Origin: Opitutaceae bacterium
GTDB taxonomy: Bacteria; Verrucomicrobiota; Verrucomicrobiia; Opitutales; Opitutaceae
Assembly: GCA_947474995.1 (NCBI GenBank)
Contig: CANJNJ010000017.1
Span: 1-50,809 of the forward strand
DNA length: 50,809 nt
Direction: 5' to 3'
Shown here: one piece after another, positions 7,253 to 15,883 of the stretch
Layout of the letters: every line of letters starts with the position of its first letter
How positions within the stretch are numbered: position 1 is the stretch's first letter
Notes under the pieces: model-generated
The model's database searches: none
What the model was told of the DNA's origin: nothing
The model's input: the letters and a program-made list of their open reading frames with translations, nothing else
Translations under genes and position numbers: made by a program

Positions 7253-9379
7253 GTGCTATCCGACGCGTTCGCCGGTCTGCAGAAGTTAATGCTGCCTGAT
7301 CGCTGGCAGGCGCTGGCCCTGGCAGCGCTGCGCGCGGGCAAGGATGTCATCGTGGATGCCCCGACCGGCGCTGGAAAGACGTACATCTTCGAACGCTGGG
7401 CCGAGCAGACCAACTTCGCCCGGCGCGCCTTGTTCACCGTCCCAACCCGCGCGCTCGCCAACGACAAGTTCGCCGAATGGCGCGCCCGCGACTGGGACGT
7501 CGGCATCACCACCGGTGACCTTTCCGTGAATCCCGACGCGCCGCTCGTGGTCGCGACCCTTGAGGCCGTGCAAGGGATCGTCACCGACACCGGCCCCGCC
7601 CGCTTTCGACCCACCGAGCGCCAGGAGCACCGCAAGGAACCCTTTCAACTGCTGGTCGTCGACGAATACCACTGGCTCGCCGATGCGCAGCGCGGCAATC
7701 ACTACGAGGGCGTCCTGCTCGCCGCCCCGCGCCACCTGCAACTCCTGCTGCTCTCCAGCGCCGTCGCCAATCCCACGGACGTCGCGACCTGGCTGCGCCG
7801 GCTCGGCCGCGATCCCGAGGTCATTCAACACCGCGATCGGCCCGTACCGCTCGAGGAAGTCGAAGTCGACGATCTCGTCCACGGGCTGCCCCGCGTCATC
7901 GAAGGTTTCTGGGCGCGTCGCGTCGCGGGGGCGCTGCGCGAAGGACTTGGGCCGGTTCTCGTCTTCGCGCCCCACCGCGCCGATGCGGAACGACTCGCCC
8001 GCCAATTTGGACGCGAGCTGCCGCTGGCCGATCAACTCACGCTCACGCCCGAGCAGGAACAACTCGCCGGTCCGATGCTGGCGAAGCTCCTGCGGGCCCG
8101 CGTCGCCTTTCATCACAGCGGCCTAAGCTACGCCCAGCGCGCGGGCGTGATCGAACCCCTCGCCAAGGCCGGCCAGCTCCGGGCGGTCGTCGCCACGCTG
8201 GGGCTGAGTGCCGGGATCAATTTTTCGCTCCGCTCGGTCCTCATCACCACGAGCAATTTTCGGCACCAGCATCTCGAGCGGGAAATCGCGCCGCACGATC
8301 TCTTGCAGATGATCGGCCGAGCCGGTCGCCGTGGGCTCGATGAGTATGGCTACGTGCTCGTGAGCAGCAGCACGCCCCGGATGCGGCGGGCCGAACCGCT
8401 TCGGCTGAAACGCGCCGCACCGCTGCCGTGGGCATTTTTCCTCCGGCAGCTCCGGGCCGGCCGCGACGCCGCTGAGCTGGCCGCCACCGAATCCAACCGC
8501 TTCTTCACCGACGAGCCGGTTCGCCTCGGCACCGAACAGACGGCGCAGCTGGCGCCGAGTTCGCTGCCGTGCGGCGAACGCACCGACACCGGGCGCGCCC
8601 GGCTGGTCCGCCGCGAGCGCAATCCCTTTCTGCCGTGCCACGGGTGTCCGCACCGCGCCGAGTGCCTGACCCTGCCCGTTCAGCCCACGCTGCTCTGGCA
8701 ATGGCAACGCACGGACGTGCTCGATCGCCAATTGCGGCTTACGGTGCGCGGCGAAATCGTTTCGTTCTTCCTCGGCCCCGAAGGCCTCGCGCTCGCGGCG
8801 GCGCTGGAGGATCGCCGCTACCCGCTCGACGAGCTGGTCTTCGACACGGCGAATCTCTTTGCCGGCGATCGCTTTGCCGGCACCAATCCGCGCGGCTTGG
8901 GCCGGCTTGCCGTCGCCTGCACCCGCGCCTATCGACGAATCTCCATCGAGGGCTGGTTGCACGAAGGCGTGCCGGTGCAATACGGCTCGGGCGCGAGCGA
9001 GTCCGTCCGCGCATTGGTGGCCGAGGGCGCTCGGACCCGGGACGTGATGGACGAAATCGAAACCGCGGGCCGGGGCGACATTGCCCGGCTGCTCACGGAA
9101 TGGCGCAGCCTGTTGCGACAAGTGGCGGGCGCCGGACCGCTCCTCGGCGACGGCGCCCCGATGAACGGCCGCGATCACTTCATCGCGGAACGCTGGGATG
9201 TCTTTCGCGCCCTCGCCCGCCATTGGCTGAAGGAGTCCAAGATCGACGCACTGCCGGACTTGCCGCCTCTGACCGCCGACCAGCGCCGCGTCATCGATCA
9301 CAGCATCCTGCGCCATCCCCGTCCGGCCCCGCCGGGACGGCCGCAGGTCTCCCCGCTCGCGCCTCGCTCCGCCGCGTAG
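7253..9379 (+). CDS. Ski2-like DExH helicase with four-cysteine cluster
   Basis: A 708-residue superfamily 2 nucleic-acid helicase, probably cytoplasmic. Motif I is APTGAGKT (36-43), motif Ia VPTRALAN, motif II VVDEYHWL (Asp137-Glu-Tyr-His), motif III LLSSAVAN, and motif VI QMIGRAGRRGLDEYG near residue 350. The DExH box and GRAGR motif resemble the Ski2/Hel308 group. After the core comes a cysteine set: Cys440, then CHGCPHRAEC (Cys462, Cys465, Cys471), spacing C-X21-C-X2-C-X5-C, which could bind zinc or a 4Fe-4S cluster. The C-terminal 200 residues are helical and unrecognised. GTG at 7253 is the upstream limit; ATG at 7289 is an alternative that would still keep motif I. It is separated from the CocE gene by a family B repeat. 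Whether the substrate is RNA or DNA is not shown. Confidence 0.85.
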   Translation: MLSDAFAGLQKLMLPDRWQALALAALRAGKDVIVDAPTGAGKTYIFERWAEQTNFARRALFTVPTRALANDKFAEWRARDWDVGITTGDLSVNPDAPLVVATLEAVQGIVTDTGPARFRPTERQEHRKEPFQLLVVDEYHWLADAQRGNHYEGVLLAAPRHLQLLLLSSAVANPTDVATWLRRLGRDPEVIQHRDRPVPLEEVEVDDLVHGLPRVIEGFWARRVAGALREGLGPVLVFAPHRADAERLARQFGRELPLADQLTLTPEQEQLAGPMLAKLLRARVAFHHSGLSYAQRAGVIEPLAKAGQLRAVVATLGLSAGINFSLRSVLITTSNFRHQHLEREIAPHDLLQMIGRAGRRGLDEYGYVLVSSSTPRMRRAEPLRLKRAAPLPWAFFLRQLRAGRDAAELAATESNRFFTDEPVRLGTEQTAQLAPSSLPCGERTDTGRARLVRRERNPFLPCHGCPHRAECLTLPVQPTLLWQWQRTDVLDRQLRLTVRGEIVSFFLGPEGLALAAALEDRRYPLDELVFDTANLFAGDRFAGTNPRGLGRLAVACTRAYRRISIEGWLHEGVPVQYGSGASESVRALVAEGARTRDVMDEIETAGRGDIARLLTEWRSLLRQVAGAGPLLGDGAPMNGRDHFIAERWDVFRALARHWLKESKIDALPDLPPLTADQRRVIDHSILRHPRPAPPGRPQVSPLAPRSAA

Positions 9380-9390
9380 GAGCCCTGTCC

Positions 9391-9461
9391 TTGTTCGTAG
9401 TTCCGCCTTCAGGCGGAAGCTGGAACAGTCGGATTCCGCCTGAAGGCGGAACTACGAACAA
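9391..9461. repeat. Dispersed inverted repeat, family B, copy 1
   Basis: Two arms, 9391-9418 and 9434-9461, are perfect 28-bp reverse complements around a 15-base spacer. Each arm itself contains the small palindrome TTCCGCCTTCAGGCGGAA, so one strand can fold either as one long stem or as two small hairpins. It lies 11 bp after the helicase stop, where it could end transcription, though no U-tract follows. Related copies are at 25339-25409 and 43776-43845. Confidence 0.9.
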
Positions 9462-9569
9462 AGACTTTCACCTCGGACGCTGCGCCCAAAGACTATGGCG
9501 TTGCGGCCTGAACTGTCCTGCCTAGGTTCCCCGAGTTCCGCGGTGGTCGTCCGCGGTATTGGATCCATC

Positions 9570-11501
9570 ATGAAAACTGCGATTTTTCTCCGGCCACTGA
9601 TCCTGACGGGTGCGATGGCGCTCATTCTCCCGGCTGCGCTTGCCGACACCCCTCCCCTCACCCCCGACATCCCGGCGAAGTACACGCCGCCAACCGCCCA
9701 CTACGACTACACGAAGCGCGACGTCATGATCCCCATGCGCGACGGCGTGAAGCTGTACACCGTCATTGTCATGGCAAAGGGCACGAAGAGCGCACCGCTC
9801 CTGCTCACCCGCACGCCATACAACGCGGCGAAGCGGGCCGCGCGGAATAATTCACCGACCCTCATCTCCGCCCTCGGTGACGCCGACGAGGACTTTGCGG
9901 TCGATAACTACATCCGCGTCTTCCAGGACGTCCGCGGCAAATACGGCTCCGAAGGGGACTACGTGATGACGCGCCCGCCGCGCGGACCGCTCAACAACAG
10001 TGGCGTCGACCACACGACGGATGCGTGGGACACGATCGACTGGCTGGTAAAGAACGTCCCCGAATCCAACGGCCGCGTCGGCATGATTGGTTCCTCCTAC
10101 GAGGGTTTCACCGTCGTGATGGCGCTGCTCGAGCCGCATCCGGCCCTGAAGGTCGCGGCGCCCGAAAGCCCGATGGTCGACGGCTGGATGGGCGATGACT
10201 GGTTTCATTACGGCGCCTACCGCCAGTTCAACTTCGATTATTTCATCCGGCAGACCACGGCGAAAAAATTGGACGAGGAAACGGTTCGACGCGCGACCTA
10301 CGATGACTACGAGAACTTTTTGCGGGCGGGCTCAGCCGGTGACTATGCCAAGGCGGCCGAGCTCGATCAGCTCCCGTGGTGGCGGAAGATTTCCGAGCAT
10401 CCGGCCTACGACAGCTTCTGGCAGGGCCAGGCGCTAGACCGCCTGATCGCGTCAAAGCCACTCACCGTTCCGACGATGTGGCTGCAGGGTTTGTGGGACC
10501 AGGAAGACATCTGGGGCGCGGTGCACTGCTATCCCGTCGCGGAAAAGAAGGACACGGCCAACGACAAGAACTTCCTCGTGCTCGGCCCGTGGAGCCACAG
10601 TCAGGTCAATCGCGACGGCTCTGCGCTCGGCGCGTTGAAATTCGAAGGCAACACAGCGCGGCAATTCCGGCGCGATGTGCTCAAGCCGTTTTTCGATCAG
10701 TATCTGAAGGAGAAAGCCCCCAAGGCGGACACACCGCCGGTCTTCGTCTACAACACCGGTGAAAACCATTGGGAGCGCTTCAACTCCTGGCCGGTGGCCA
10801 GTGACTCGACGTGGGAGGCCAAGGCCCGACCGCTCTATCTCACGCGGGACTTCAAGCTCAGCTTTACCGCGCCCGCCGGGGGAAGTGCGGACTACGACGA
10901 ATACGTGTCGGACCCCGCCAAGCCCGTACCGAACGCGCCCCGTCCGGTCCGCTTCACGAATGGCGACGCCTGGCGGCGCTGGCTGACCGAGGATCAGCGC
11001 GTGTTTTCCGACCGTCCCGATGTGTTGGCCTACGTCACGGATAAATTGACCGAACCCCTGCGGATCGGCGGAGCACCCATGGTCAATCTCATCGCCTCAA
11101 CCAGCGGCACCGACAGCGACTGGGTCGTCAAGCTCATCGACGTCCAGCCCGACGAAGTGCCTGCGCAGCCGGAGTTGGGCGGCTACCAACTTCCGCTTAG
11201 CATGGAAATCTTCCGCGGCCGTTACCGCGAAAGCTTTGCGCACCCCAAGCCGTTGCAAGCCGGGGAGCCGCTCGCATACAAATTCGTCCTGCCGCCAGCC
11301 AACCACGTGTTTCTCCCCGGGCATCGCATCATGGTTCAGATCCAGTCAACCTGGTTTCCGCTCTACGACCGCAACCCTCAGACCTACGTGGACAACATTT
11401 TCTTCGCCAAGCCGGGCGACTACGTGAAAGCGACGCAGCGCGTCTACCGGTCGGGCGCCCGCGCGAGTTTTATCGAGCTGCCGGTGGTGCGGCGGAAGTG
11501 A
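9570..11501 (+). CDS. Secreted CocE/NonD-family hydrolase (S15 type)
   Basis: A 643-residue exported serine hydrolase of the cocaine esterase / X-Pro dipeptidyl-peptidase-like family; it may cleave esters, amides or peptides. MKTAIFLRPLILTGAMALILPAALA is a Sec signal peptide. The catalytic domain has the opening block YTKRDVMIPMRDGVKLYTVI, the oxyanion-region RTPYN, the nucleophile elbow GMIGSSYEGF (Ser176), an acid block LQGLWDQEDIWGA and a His block LGPWSHSQ. A C-terminal jelly-roll domain with MVNLIASTSGTDSDWVVKLIDV follows, as usual in S15. The ATG at 9570 is chosen because the signal peptide follows directly; the longer frame from 9495 is not protein-like. It is convergent with the NHL gene, with a repeat fragment between them. 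The substrate is not predictable. Confidence 0.93.
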   Translation: MKTAIFLRPLILTGAMALILPAALADTPPLTPDIPAKYTPPTAHYDYTKRDVMIPMRDGVKLYTVIVMAKGTKSAPLLLTRTPYNAAKRAARNNSPTLISALGDADEDFAVDNYIRVFQDVRGKYGSEGDYVMTRPPRGPLNNSGVDHTTDAWDTIDWLVKNVPESNGRVGMIGSSYEGFTVVMALLEPHPALKVAAPESPMVDGWMGDDWFHYGAYRQFNFDYFIRQTTAKKLDEETVRRATYDDYENFLRAGSAGDYAKAAELDQLPWWRKISEHPAYDSFWQGQALDRLIASKPLTVPTMWLQGLWDQEDIWGAVHCYPVAEKKDTANDKNFLVLGPWSHSQVNRDGSALGALKFEGNTARQFRRDVLKPFFDQYLKEKAPKADTPPVFVYNTGENHWERFNSWPVASDSTWEAKARPLYLTRDFKLSFTAPAGGSADYDEYVSDPAKPVPNAPRPVRFTNGDAWRRWLTEDQRVFSDRPDVLAYVTDKLTEPLRIGGAPMVNLIASTSGTDSDWVVKLIDVQPDEVPAQPELGGYQLPLSMEIFRGRYRESFAHPKPLQAGEPLAYKFVLPPANHVFLPGHRIMVQIQSTWFPLYDRNPQTYVDNIFFAKPGDYVKATQRVYRSGARASFIELPVVRRK

Positions 11502-11510
11502 GCGGCGGTG

Positions 11511-11573
11511 TTCGTGGTTTCGCCTCACAGGCGGGATGAACGTCTCGGAGAGGCGTCCCTGCCCGGCTGCCAA
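11511..11573. repeat. Degenerate composite of repeat families B and C
   Basis: TTCGTGGTTTCGCCTCACAG resembles one arm of family B. It is joined to CGTCTCGGAGAGGCGTCCCT, one arm of family C, between two convergent genes. Only half-elements are visible, so this is probably a decayed or rearranged copy. There is no U-tract to support a standard terminator. Confidence 0.6.
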
Positions 11574-11595
11574 CAAGCGCACGAGCTGACCCGCG

Positions 11596-14500
11596 CTACG
11601 GCGGATTCACCACGATCTGGGCGGTTACGTCGTTGTCGCTTTGCTCCAGCCGGCCCGCATTTTTTCGCGCCGCCAGCACATCACCGTGCGAGGTCGTGCC
11701 CGTCGTAAATCGCAATTGGGTGATTCCACTCACCTGCACGGCTTTGCCATTGTCCTGATACAGGTCTCCGCCGGTGACACGCACATCCGTGGCCGAGCCG
11801 AGGATCAACAGCGGGACAGCCGCATCAAAGGCCTCGATGTTGCCGACAAAAACCGGACCGGTGAATTGCACGTTCGGCGCGTAGATTCCCGTGTGCCCCT
11901 TAATCGCGCTAAAACGGGTGTTGGCGGCGCGGATTCCGCCAAATCGTCCGTTGGTGCTAAGCACCGCGATAAAGGCGATGTCCGCCCGCCCGTCGTAGGC
12001 GACATCGGAATAAAACAACGACTGGTTGACCGCGGTCCGGCGGCCGACGCTGAAGACCGACAGGTTGGTCGTTTCGTTCGCGCCCGCCACCACGATGCCC
12101 GCGTGTCCTTTCATGTAGGTGACCGTGGGTTGATTGTAGCGGGTCGGCGTCGCCGGGCCGGTGGGGTTGTCCAGCACGACCGACAAGGTGCCGGCCCCGC
12201 TGAATTCCACTTGCACGATGTCATCGTTGAAATCGATGAACGAGGTCCGGAGGATGCGGGGTGCACTGGCGTTCATGCCGGCGGCAGCTCCCGTGAGTCC
12301 CACTTGATCGTAGAAATTTCCGTTGGCATGCGGAATATTCGTCGCGACCGAGCTGGCGGTGCCAATGGTGGCGAGATTCGAGTTGATCCCCACGATGGCC
12401 GGGGCACTCAGCAGCGTGCCCACGCTGGTCACGACCACGGAGTAGAGCCCGACGTTTCGCGGCTGCACGTCGGTCAACAGCAGCGCCGGTGAGGTGCCGC
12501 CCACCAGGTTGGTGCCGTTGAACTGCCACTGGTAGGTCGCGGCGGGGCCGCCGGTCGGCGCGGCTGCGCTGAGACTCAGCGTCAGGGTCCCGCGAAACCC
12601 GGTCGTCACGCTGCCAGGCTGGGTGGAGATCGACGGCTGTGGAATAAACGTTCCCTGGCGAATGGTGTTGTTCCCGAACTCCGACACAAAGAGCACCCCG
12701 GTCGAGTCGACGGTAATGTTGGACGGACTGAAAAACCGCACCGCCGTGCCGAGCCCGTCGCTATCACCCGTCAAGCCCGCCCGACCGGCAATCGTCGTCA
12801 CCACTCCCGCCGGCGTGACCCGCCGGATCGTCGAATTGGAATAGTCGGCGACATACACGTTGCCCGCGCTGTCGACAGTCAGATCCGAAACCCCGGCGAA
12901 GCGGGCGACATTGCCGATGCCATCGGCGGATCCGCTCGCGCCGGCCTGACCGGCCAGCGTGCTCACCACTCCGTTCGAGGTGATCTTTCGGACGGTGGAG
13001 TTGACGTAGTCTGCGACAAACACATTGCCCGCAGCATCGACCGCGACCCCACTGGGCCCATTGAAGCGGGCGGCGCCGCCCGCTCCGTCCGCACTGCCCG
13101 CATTGCCCGCGCGGCCGGCAAAGGTCGTGACCAGGCCGGAGGGGGCGATCTTGCGAATCGTATGGTTAAAATAATCCGCAATATAAACGAGGCCGTTGCG
13201 ATCGACTGCCACACCGGTCGGCCCGTTGAACCGCGCATCGGTGCTGCCGCCATCGGCGCTCCCGGCGACGCCGGATCCCCCGGCCACCGTCGTCACGATC
13301 CCGAGCGCGGTCATCTTGCGCACGTTATGGGCCGTGCCATCCGTGATGTAGATATTGCCCGTGGAATCGAGGGCCACTCCGAGCGGTTGCATAAATCTCG
13401 CCTGGGGCCCGAAGCCGTCGGCGCTGCCATATTGGCCGGCCACACCTGCCATGGTGCTCACGGTGCCACTGCGCGCCACCCTGCGAATAATCGAGTTGGC
13501 GGAGTCCGCCACGTAAACGTTGCCCAAGGTATCCGCAGCCAGGCCGGCCGGCGCCTTGAACAAGGCCGTGGCCCCGGGTCCATCCGCGCTGCCGTAGCCG
13601 CCACCGGCAATCGTCGTCACGACGCCCGCGGGAGTTATCCGGCGAATCAGGCTATTGAATGCGTCGGCGACCACGAGGTTGCCCGCGCCATCCAGGATCA
13701 AGCCATCGGGATAGTGAAATCTCGCTGCCCCGCCGATGCCATCGGTCGTCCCCGAATTCTGCGCGCTGCCGGCCAGGGTCGTCACGACACCATCGGGCGT
13801 CACCTTGCGGACGGTATGGTTGCCTCCATCCGCCACATAGATATTGCCTGAGCGGTCGACGGCCAGGCCCAGAGGATCGTTGAAGCGAGCGCTGGCCCCC
13901 ACCCCATCGTTGCTGCCCCGGGCGCCGGCGGCGCCCGCCAGTGTCGTCACTACGCCGACGGAGGTCACCTTGCGAATTGTGGCGTTTTCCCGATCAGCGA
14001 CATAGAGGTTGCCCGCGCCGTCCACGGCCACGCTGACAGGCCGGTCGAACCGCGCCGCGCTGCCGCCGCCATCGTCGCTCCCGGGATTTTCCGGACTTCC
14101 GGCGAGCGTCGTCACAAATCCGCCGAGCGTAACTTTGCGAATGGTGTGGCTCGATTGATCGGCGACATAGATGTTATCCGCGGAGTCGATGGCCAGGCCC
14201 GACGGAGACATGAAACGGGCGAAGCTGCCGGCCCCATCGACGTTGGCGTACTGTCCTGGGCTCCCCGCCAGCGTCGAAACGACGCCGCGAATATTGATCA
14301 CCCGGATGGTCATGTTGAAGGCGTCGGCCACATAGACGTTGCCCGAGCTATCCACCGCGACTCCCTCGGGGGTGTCGAATCGGGCGCCTCCCTCGGCGCC
14401 GTCCAGATAACCTGGAAATCCCGACATCCCGGCAAAGGTCGTGACCAGTCCCGCCGGGGTAATCTTGCGGATGCAGTGATCCAATTCGTCGGCAACAAAA

Positions 14501-14685
14501 AGATTTCCGAGCCGGTCTACCGCCACGCCCACCGGCTCGCGAAATCGCGCCGCGGCACCCGTGCCGTTAGTACTGCCCACCGGCCCCTGGCCGGCGAGAG
14601 TGCGAAACGTATAGCCCTGGGCGAGTCCGAAGGCGGCAAACCCCATCAAGCCCGCCACCGAAAGCAGCATCTTGGATATTTTCAT
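11596..14685 (-). CDS. Secreted NHL-repeat propeller protein with Ig-like domain
   Basis: A 1029-residue exported protein. A signal peptide (MKISKMLLSVAGLMGFAAFGLAQG) precedes twelve tandem NHL units of about 55 residues (about 24-685). Each follows the pattern DG-x-G-x-x-ARF-x-x-P-x-GVAVD-x-x-GN-x-YVAD-x-x-N-x-TIRK-ITP-x-GVVTT-x-AG. Twelve units could form two six-bladed propellers. An Ig-like module follows (PGSVTTGFRGTLTLSLSAAA through YQWQFNG to GLYSVVVTSVG). The C-terminal region of about 250 residues, unknown to me, begins ATIGTASSVATNIPHANGNF and ends TAQIVVNPP. It probably acts in surface binding or as a scaffold; no catalytic residues are evident. ATG 14685 is preferred to 14718 because the signal peptide starts there. 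Confidence 0.88.
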   Translation of the reverse strand: MKISKMLLSVAGLMGFAAFGLAQGYTFRTLAGQGPVGSTNGTGAAARFREPVGVAVDRLGNLFVADELDHCIRKITPAGLVTTFAGMSGFPGYLDGAEGGARFDTPEGVAVDSSGNVYVADAFNMTIRVINIRGVVSTLAGSPGQYANVDGAGSFARFMSPSGLAIDSADNIYVADQSSHTIRKVTLGGFVTTLAGSPENPGSDDGGGSAARFDRPVSVAVDGAGNLYVADRENATIRKVTSVGVVTTLAGAAGARGSNDGVGASARFNDPLGLAVDRSGNIYVADGGNHTVRKVTPDGVVTTLAGSAQNSGTTDGIGGAARFHYPDGLILDGAGNLVVADAFNSLIRRITPAGVVTTIAGGGYGSADGPGATALFKAPAGLAADTLGNVYVADSANSIIRRVARSGTVSTMAGVAGQYGSADGFGPQARFMQPLGVALDSTGNIYITDGTAHNVRKMTALGIVTTVAGGSGVAGSADGGSTDARFNGPTGVAVDRNGLVYIADYFNHTIRKIAPSGLVTTFAGRAGNAGSADGAGGAARFNGPSGVAVDAAGNVFVADYVNSTVRKITSNGVVSTLAGQAGASGSADGIGNVARFAGVSDLTVDSAGNVYVADYSNSTIRRVTPAGVVTTIAGRAGLTGDSDGLGTAVRFFSPSNITVDSTGVLFVSEFGNNTIRQGTFIPQPSISTQPGSVTTGFRGTLTLSLSAAAPTGGPAATYQWQFNGTNLVGGTSPALLLTDVQPRNVGLYSVVVTSVGTLLSAPAIVGINSNLATIGTASSVATNIPHANGNFYDQVGLTGAAAGMNASAPRILRTSFIDFNDDIVQVEFSGAGTLSVVLDNPTGPATPTRYNQPTVTYMKGHAGIVVAGANETTNLSVFSVGRRTAVNQSLFYSDVAYDGRADIAFIAVLSTNGRFGGIRAANTRFSAIKGHTGIYAPNVQFTGPVFVGNIEAFDAAVPLLILGSATDVRVTGGDLYQDNGKAVQVSGITQLRFTTGTTSHGDVLAARKNAGRLEQSDNDVTAQIVVNPP
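12640..14616 (-). repeat. Twelve tandem 165-bp coding repeats (NHL units)
   Basis: In-frame DNA repeats with a period near 165 bp encode the NHL blades of the surrounding gene. The fourth to sixth and the ninth to eleventh units look most alike at protein level, while the first and last are the most diverged. No spacer separates them, so they are protein repeats and not a CRISPR or satellite array. Confidence 0.85.
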
Positions 14686-14836
14686 GGACGGAGAGAAAAG
14701 TTTCCGGACTGAGCTCAACCGAAATCGGAAACAATTCTACCAGATCTCCAGCCCGCGGCAACGCCGACTTTCTCTTGGCCCGCGTTCAGCCCAGGGCGTC
14801 CGGATGCAACGTCGGGCCCAAACCCGCGAGGAAGAA

Positions 14837-15748
14837 TTATTTTCGTGGCAGCCAGCCCAAGACTTCATGGTACGCCACCGTCAGCGCCCCGGGGCCGAGT
14901 ATCGCCATCAACCGCGCCTCGGTGTTGACGCGGACCTGGGTCTGCGCCGCCCGCAGTTGTTCGTTGGTGAGATCGCGCCGGGCCGAGAGTTCCAGCCGGC
15001 GGAGCGTGAATTCATTCTTGGCCCGCCAGACGTCCAGCGCCGCCCCGGCGGGCAGGCCCTGCTTTTCGGTGAAGGCGGTGAGTTGGGTAAAGGTCTCCCC
15101 TTCGCCCTTCAGCCAGGAGACAAAAAAATCGTTCCCCATGACTTCACAGATTTTTTCCTGCAACGCCTGCCGTGCCGCCTCCCGCTCCAGCAGCGCCGGC
15201 GGCGAGATGTCGAACGTGAGCGCAAACCGGTCGTCGAATTCATACTGGAGCCGGAACACCCTCCGGCGCTGCTCCTCACTCGCCGCCGTCTCGCCGAGCA
15301 ACCGCTGCACGAGTTGACCGGATGTCGTTTCCCGCATTTCCAGATCCTCGAGTTCCTTGGGATCGAGCAACGCCGCGAGGTCGACGTGCTTCTCCTTTTC
15401 CAGCAGGGCGAGCTGCCGGAGAAACGCCTGCAAGCCGCCCGGGAAATTTGTCCCAGCCGCCGTATAATCCGCGGACACTTTCTTGCGAATCTCATCGTAG
15501 TCGCGCTTGATCTGCTCCGCCCAGGCGATTTTTTCCGCGGCCGAAAGCGCGTCCGCCCGCGGCGCCCGCACCGGGAGCAAGCGCGGAGCGCCGGGCGATC
15601 CCGGATTTCCGCCCGCGGGCACCGGCGCAACCGCCCCGGCGCCCGCGCCAGCGGGCGGAACCGGACGCCCGGAGTGGGTTCGCCACCAAGCCAGACCCAG
15701 AAGAAGCGCGCCCAGCGCAACCGCGGCGACAACGGTGAGTTTTTTCAC
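14837..15748 (-). CDS. Membrane-anchored periplasmic protein of unknown function
   Basis: A 303-residue protein I do not recognise. KKLTVVAAVALGALLLGLAWW (2-22) is an N-terminal membrane anchor or uncleaved signal. It is followed by a flexible Pro/Ala/Gly-rich linker to about residue 60. The rest is predicted mainly helical and charged: AWAEQIKRDYDEIRKKV, LALLEKEKHVDLAALLDPKELEDLEMRET, then EYQFD-like RLQYEFDDRFALTFDISPPALLEREAARQ, and a C-terminal helix ending GWLPRK. The pattern suggests a periplasmic helical protein tethered to the inner membrane. There are no cysteines that would suggest a lipoprotein or heme motif, apart from one Cys in EKICEVMG. It lies about 150 bp downstream of the NHL gene on the same strand and could be co-transcribed with it. 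Confidence 0.7.
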   Translation of the reverse strand: MKKLTVVAAVALGALLLGLAWWRTHSGRPVPPAGAGAGAVAPVPAGGNPGSPGAPRLLPVRAPRADALSAAEKIAWAEQIKRDYDEIRKKVSADYTAAGTNFPGGLQAFLRQLALLEKEKHVDLAALLDPKELEDLEMRETTSGQLVQRLLGETAASEEQRRRVFRLQYEFDDRFALTFDISPPALLEREAARQALQEKICEVMGNDFFVSWLKGEGETFTQLTAFTEKQGLPAGAALDVWRAKNEFTLRRLELSARRDLTNEQLRAAQTQVRVNTEARLMAILGPGALTVAYHEVLGWLPRK

Positions 15749-15883
15749 GGCTGACCCTCCGGCGCTAGTGCCGGCGAAAATTTTCCCTGCCCGAACCGCG
15801 GTTGCATGGCTGGGATCCTACGCCCTGCTCCCACCATCGCGAATTCTTTTTCGGCGTGCGCGCAGCCGAACCGTGCCGCAGAC

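Noticed and set aside
12640-14616. Regular repeats that could suggest a CRISPR array
   Set aside because: The period is 165 bp, the units are in frame and encode NHL blades, and there are no unique spacers.
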